64,000 nucleotides of DNA from contig OX104127.1 in NCBI GenBank assembly GCA_944470555.2, positions 129,829,113 to 129,893,112 on the forward strand. Reading direction: 5' to 3'. The stretch is from Heterobilharzia americana. Lineage: Eukaryota > Platyhelminthes > Trematoda > Strigeidida > Schistosomatidae. Every line of letters begins with the position of its first letter. Position 1 is the stretch's first letter. Below the pieces are notes generated by a model. The model did no database searches, had not been told where the DNA came from, and saw only the letters and a program-made list of their open reading frames with translations. Positions 57,721-64,000 of the stretch are shown piece after piece. The position numbers were made by a program, and so were the translations under genes.

Positions 57721-60700
57721 ATTCTAGAAGTTACATAGAGGGAAAAACCTAGTTTAATAGCTTTCGTCACTATCATCTATGCTTTCAAAGCATCAGTAGT
57801 TTTTTTCTCGGTAAGGCCTTTCTGTGCACTCTTATTTAACGACTTTTTCTTATCATCAAAATTAACCACCTAATAAATACATGGAAAAAAGTTAACAAGG
57901 TGGTTAAGAATTAGTTCAAATCTGTCTTACAAATTTATTATCACAAAAATTAAATACAACCAGAAAGATAAAAGTTATAAGAAATGCTAAAAGTAATTAA
58001 TTATTTTTGTAAGATGTGGATGAAAATGACAATTTCAGCGGTCATCACTAGCACTGTCTGTTCCGGCGAAGAGAATACAAAATTGAAAGAAACACTGATA
58101 AACTGACTTCTTTTGCGTGCCATGTGTTCCTTTCTTGAATATCAACAAATTTCTCACTGAAATGAAGCACATTGTAATCCTTAGTTATAAAGTTGCTTTA
58201 TGAAATGACAAATGTTAGTGTGTACATCATCGATTCAACTGTCCTCACTTCATCTTTTCACTATCACAGTTTATAAATCTCATCTGTATGCACAGTCATC
58301 AGTACTGAAATGCGGATATACTAAAGAGGATGGAGAATAGATAAACACATTAAAAAAATCCACTGTAACCAACTTAGAAATCTGTTAATTTCAGTATTCT
58401 TCTTATGATTCTTGAGAATAGTCAACATTTAGTTTCGCTGAACAGCATAACTTCTAGTGGAAGAAAAGTGGATAGAGAAGTTAGGCAAGATAAAGTCAAA
58501 ACTCTAACAAGCGAAAGAAATCTTTTGTTTCTTCCATAAAATTTATTGTCAAATAGCATTTCTGACGATTATTTGTACTCAGCATCTATATGCATATATA
58601 TATATATATAATTGACATTATTCGCGTGCCACCTAAACATTTGTGTTTTAGTTAATCAAGATGAGAAACGAAGAAGTGAATAATCAAAAAGAATAATCGA
58701 AGAAAGTGACGAGAAATTGCCTTTTTAATTATTAAGGGTTAAAACGAATTTGGCTGATAGTGATTTTCTTATTGTATAAGCGCCATTGACTTTTATCGAA
58801 AGATTCAACAGGGCATGTGCGTATGTGTATGTATATGCGTATATATCAGAAAACATCTCTATGCATTATTTGTTGGCTTATTCTGTTTGCAAATACTGTT
58901 TCAAATATGAGCTACATATAGAGTTTATTAAGTTAGTGGTGAAATTCATTACAAATCGAGCTAGCGTTGAAGAAGACACTAGTAGCCAGTTTATGCTATA
59001 ATCAATTTGGTTACAGTTACACTACATGACTAGATGAGGTCTATAACTTCTAAGCCTTAATATGAGCAGATGTTACCGCAAATTATATAAGTCTACTTTA
59101 CTAGTTATCATCTTCAGACTGTAGGCACAAACTTGGTTTCACTTTTCAAAAATGTTTCACTTGAAATGCAAAAACTGTAAAGTATATATTAGATAAATGT
59201 ATGTAATGGATACTGAAAGAACTAAAATCTTACCTTACCAGTTCACGTTTTCTGTAAGTGTTTAATTGATTGGAAGTATGGTTCAGGTTGTTAGGCGTTC
59301 ATATCTGAGTGAAAAATGATTCAAGCAGTTGAAAATTTATCAAGTGAAGGTAAACATTTCCATGAGTCTTACAATTAAATTATGGTACAACTATCAATCA
59401 TAGGTAAGTTTGGCGGCCAAAGAAATTGGTTAAGTGTAGTCAGTTCAACTGATTTGACAAAAATGTCAATTTTTTGACTGTACAGTTCATTAACTTTACG
59501 TAAGTTAGAAATATATGAAGCAGTTAATAATCAGAATATTATCTGCTAATCTTTTATTCCACATAAAGTTATTGAATATTGCAATGCGTTTTAATCATTA
59601 TTACTCATATACACGAAGTTTAAGATGTTTCAGAAACATAACCAGCAAGTGTGTCATCCTGGTGTAAGACTTCCACATAGACAACAGTTTCCCGCCACTG
59701 AGTGGTTACATAGCAAACCTAATAGATCTACTTTGATCAGTATTGAATATCAACTACTTACTGGCTGTATTTAAGGCTATTCAGTGACCATTCTACGTAC
59801 AAAATAATACTCTAAACTATTGGATCCTGCTACTTCGAGTAGTTTTGATGTTGGTCATGTAATGATTTGTATGGTTCTTATTGTTGTGAAAGTTATCTTC
59901 ATGGAGAAGTTTTAGTTAAAAATAAAATTAATTAAACCCCACTTGGGCAACGTGAAAAACATATTTTTTTACCCAGGTACATGAATACTCCAAGGGTTGG
60001 TGGTGGAAGGGTTTCGTTTATAACTATTTTCAGATACAATCTTGCAAAGTAAAAAAGATTGCGTTAAAAACTACAATTATTCGAAAAGTTTAATGTTTCT
60101 TATAATCACGAAGTTAAATAATTAAGTAGCTTTTAATTTTTAAGAAAAGTTTAACAAATAATCATTCATATTAGCTTTTGACTTCATATATTAAGTACTT
60201 CATTTAATAGAAATGTACTTTCATTTTAAACTCAAATGAGAAATAACACTGGGCAATTTAAATCATTTTCGAATATTTTTTGACGATAAATATTTTCCCA
60301 CTTGTTCTATGTTAAAAATGTGTATGATAAGAGTTTTTAGTCATTTAATTATAGAAATATTATTTTTTTCTACAGGTAATCGGGGAAAAGATATGAACAG
60401 TTTCACCCACATTACACTGTATAGATAAAAAAAAAGTAAAAATTGTAAAGGGAGAGAAAGTATTACGCAGTTACTTCTTTACTTATAAAGACACATGTGT
60501 AATGAATTGGATGACAAAGATGTTTTTTGCTCGAAGCATACTCAAAGTAGGCATGACAAGGAGAAATAAGTTGACTTCTGTAATCATTAGGTGAAGAACA
60601 TTATCTATCGTATGCCATTCCGGAGTGTAGCTTGTATATACCCATTCGTCTCTATGTAAATAAACTGTTTCCGGTAGTTTTTAGTCACTTTAAGCTGTAT

Positions 60701-61425
60701 AAATATCTCACCTAGTTATTTTGCTAACTGCAAGTTGTGTAGAAAAGAGTAACGCTCTTTAAAATAACTGATTTCCATGACTAACATAGCAGTATGCTAG
60801 ATTCTGTGAATCGTGATATTTGGGAAACGCCTGATAGAGTGAGGTTACAACAAGAGAAGTATCTTAATTTCATTTCAAGTGATTTATTAGATATATCAGA
60901 TAGTGAAACAGTATTATTTATTAAACCCATTGCCCATGTTTGACTCATACCGATGTGTCTTAATGGTTTCTAGGCTTCAAACAAGCATGTAATCGGCACA
61001 TGTGATATTGCCTTTATTATATTACTATTATTATTATGGAATATAATAAGTTCTTGAAACTGAATTTAGATAGTTCAGAAAAATAACTGAATATCCATTA
61101 GCTAATAGACAACACTCAAATATTAGTGGTCAGTCACAAATTTCAAACTTTAACTGTAGTTATGTACATTTTTAACTGTGATAACTGGGAATAAAATCAT
61201 TTTGCTTTTAAAATTTGATAATATCAGCAACATAAAACGAAGATTTTAAAGCTGACATAGATGATAAATTATGGATACTCAATAAATAGAGTTATGTCCT
61301 TTTGTTGACAAATTTCACTGTAAGGACTTGCCAACATATCATTGTGACTAACTATTATCACTTGAATGTACCTAGATTCCAGTGAGTTATAATGTTCTCT
61401 CTGAAAGTCGAACTCATTTTTCTTA
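57721..61425. other. No supported gene
   Basis: AT-rich DNA with a (TA)n run near 58594-58610. A clean acceptor at 60374-60375 is discussed as a possible collagen exon. Confidence 0.4.
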
Positions 61426-61429
61426 ACGT

Positions 61430-61740
61430 CAAAGTGTTATCTACTAGGATACTGAGCCACGATAGTCATCTCTTGTGCCTTAGTAGGCAAGTGCATAACG
61501 CTGTGTGGTCTGAAACGAGGATATCTACGTTAGAGTTCTAGCTGGAACATCACCAGCCACTGGGATGGAAGTACATTCAGCTGACGAGTCTTAAACGGAA
61601 CGAAACGCTCTCACCGGATTCTATTGTTAGCCACCGCCAAGTAAATTATAACATAGTGGGTCTTCGAACAATATATCAATGCGTCTACTTAGGAGCCTAT
61701 ATGCAATAAACGTTGGTGGGTCCAATATAAAAATGGGAAA
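61430..61740 (+). repeat. Sm-alpha-type SINE, diverged
   Basis: B-box region gttagagttctagctgg, body ccactgggatggaagtacat, then CTGACGAG-tctt...ggaac-GAAAC, with a changed cleavage region (ctcaccgg), then a recognisable 3' tail to about 61735. Confidence 0.65.
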
Positions 61741-64000
61741 TTATGGGGATCAGTAATCAATACTTATATGTAGGTTAGAGCCATCGTACTAGAGTTCCGA
61801 TTAGGTGACTCAGAGCACTTTCTACGAGAAACACTGTAATTAATTTAAAGGATGGGGGGAACACGGTAGTGGTGAGGTCATTCAACCACTTTCTAACGTC
61901 ACTGAGTTATACAGTCGAAATTCAGTATTTGGGTTTATGCATTCCCAGTGTAGGACTGCTGTAATATGAATGTCCTGAAGGAAGGAAAATAAGTTAACGT
62001 CATAGATCTTTGTGAGGGCTTAAACTTGTCAATTATTAGGTGAATATTTAAGTAGATAAGTGAAATGTATGGCAAAGGTCTTTTTTGGTTATCGCATGTA
62101 CCAGTAGATGTAGTAAATTATGACAGATTGCAAGACAAAAGTAATCAACAGACAAAATAATTATTTTGAAGAGCACTTCTGAAAAATAATGATTTTCCGC
62201 TTCGTTATTTTATTGCATAGCTGGTTATATTGAATAATTCAAGTCTCACTTAAAGTTCTTTTCACTAAACATTAACGGACGGATATTACCTAACCTTGGA
62301 TGAATTTTTGATGAAATACACAGTAATTAGAGACTACATTGCATTGAAGTTGCAAACTTATTTACTACCTGTACGTTTTTCTCTAAATTTATAAGATGTA
62401 GTATAAAGCGTTCGACAGTACGTGGCATAGAAGTGTATTCGATGGTGTTAAGTTTCCCTAAAGAACCGTTGTTTGCTAATTTATGTCAAATAAATCTCTT
62501 GTTCTATCTGACTTCCTTACAAAATAGTAACTTAATTTATAAATAGATCTCTTTTGGATAGTAGTTGTGCACGCTTAGGAGAATAGAGTGTCTCTTAAAT
62601 TCAAGCAGTCAGTTATTCTGCAGTGTATTGCAGTATCGATTATCAAACTCTTCTCAGACACACAGGAGTTGCACATATATTTCATAAGTAGAAGAACAGT
62701 TTAAACTGACAAATTTTGGGTTTTTTTCTTCATAGAAAAATATCATGATTTACTTTGATCATAGTTTACGCATTCCTAACCCATTTTTTATATAGACCAA
62801 AAAATGTGACTAGCTGTGTGGCTGGCAGAAAATTAGGCGCTGATTTAAAGCATACCCACTTTAAAACTCGCCGCAATAAAAATTGGATTTCAATTAATGC
62901 TATTCTCCTCGGATAATATCAGAGAAAACCCTTCGCGGGCAGTGTAAATATTTCAGTTTCATATGTAATTTTCTTTGATTCGACTCTCAAATGCCAGAAG
63001 GATTATTAGTCAGTGATCCTACTATATATGAAGAATGGGGATCATTTCACACAAATAACTTTTAAATACGTTTGCATTTAGTAAGTTTATAAGCAAAATT
63101 AAAGAAAATAAAAGCACTTTCACCTTGTTTGGAAAAAAGCATATTCATCCAGAAGCTAAAAATACTTCGGAAGCTTCTTGCCTGAATTTAAATAGTACTG
63201 TTAAGGAAATTTCATGCGTAATGAGACATTTGTGAGAACTAGTAGCATTCAAAGCTCATGGAAATGTAAAGGAATTGGTAAAATGTCCTACTGGACTTCC
63301 ATATGCAAGTTGGGAAATGTGATCTTAATTAGCTATATTCACAATAGATTACATCATATGCAGCTATACAAATAAAATAGATAATACAAAATTTCATTTT
63401 CTCAAAAAGATTTTGATATATCAACAAAGTATAATAAGCAAAGCTGGAGTAGAATCATTTTACCGAAAGATATACATTATAGTATCTCAACTACTAAACA
63501 TGACCTTGACTTCTTTGCAAAATGATCATCTTATCATTAGACTGTAGGTCACAGATTAGAAACACGAAAATTTCACCTTCGTAATTGATTTAGATGTCAT
63601 GTAGAGACAGCTGCATTGACAAGCGATAACTACAACGAGAAATGAATGTCAAGTGCTTTATACCCAACTTAAAGTATACGCTATAGCACCTGTATATTTG
63701 TACTGATACAGACAATATTAGAATGCAAAGACAATGAATAGATACTAATTAGTAATCAGTTACGGATTCTTATGAATGTGGAGTCACGACTGACGTTACT
63801 ATACAACTCACTTTTATAAACCATGTTCGATTTCGCAGCAGTAGCATAAACAAGGCCGACAAAAATCAGTGGCTTGTGTATAACGGAAATGAATGTAGAA
63901 TTAAATAAAACCTGACCATTTTAAACAATTTTTGCGGGATTATATTTTCATTTCTACTAAGTTGTATATCCCGCAGCTGATTGGCTTCGCACAGTACTTT
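61741..64000. other. No supported gene
   Basis: AT-rich DNA to the window end; no motif recognised. Confidence 0.4.

Noticed and set aside
47936..64000. Further Gly-X-Y collagen exons
   Set aside because: Scanned for Gly/Pro-rich codon runs; none found other than the weak candidate at 60376.
1..64000. CRISPR arrays, true tRNA or rRNA genes
   Set aside because: No regularly spaced direct repeats; tRNA-like segments lack a full cloverleaf and lie within SINE-type repeats.

Overview
The window looks like an AT-rich, repeat-laden piece of a schistosome (trematode flatworm) nuclear chromosome. The evidence is Sm-alpha-type SINEs with hammerhead ribozyme cores, SR2/RTE-like LINE 3' ends, Penelope-like elements (PLEs), a Ty3/Gypsy element with the hallmarks of the trematode CsRn1 clade, and host genes split into short exons by long introns, one intron being only 26 nt. 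No bacterial-style gene organisation is present. The species cannot be fixed from the sequence alone.

Host genes. Three genes are supported. (1) Minus strand, 10312 down to 1430: the first three coding exons of an endonuclease G homologue (mitochondrial DNA/RNA non-specific nuclease, DRGH active site). Reading phases agree across both introns (5.7 and 2.6 kb); the 3' exons lie beyond base 1. (2) Minus strand, 18181 down to 11908: the last three exons of an unidentified, Ser/Thr-rich protein with a C-x2-C ... C-x4-C zinc-finger-like block. A 26-nt intron and a 5.35-kb intron separate the exons, and a poly(A) signal lies downstream. (3) Plus strand, 47321-47849: the first exon of a secreted collagen chain (signal peptide, non-collagenous N-terminus, then Gly-X-Y triplets), running into a long intron.

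Mobile DNA. 18.5-30.7 kb is a nest of transposons. A degenerate SR2-like LINE carries a solo LTR (19030-19372). It is followed by a degenerate antisense Gypsy copy (21660-23460), then a PLE split by two later insertions: a complete CsRn1-clade element (24041-29276, no LTR differences seen by eye) and an antisense solo LTR (29454-29789). All three LTR insertions have matching 4-bp target duplications. The complete element keeps its pol ORF open and shows a textbook -1 frameshift signal between gag and pol, but gag carries two disabling single-base shifts. Further LINE pieces lie at 5.2, 7.2, 8.5, 13.3, 14.8-16.5, 37.2-39.3 and 44.7-45.7 kb; the last two form a near-identical inverted pair. More PLE pieces lie at 39.9, 50.5 and 57 kb. 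Two SINE families, both carrying hammerhead ribozyme cores, are scattered throughout.

Most remaining DNA (30.7-31.9, 33.2-35.0, 40.4-44.3, 45.7-47.3, 52.2-54.6, 57.7-61.4 and 61.7-64.0 kb) shows only AT-rich intronic or intergenic sequence in which I see no supportable gene. All calls were made by reading the sequence; no database search or folding programme was run.
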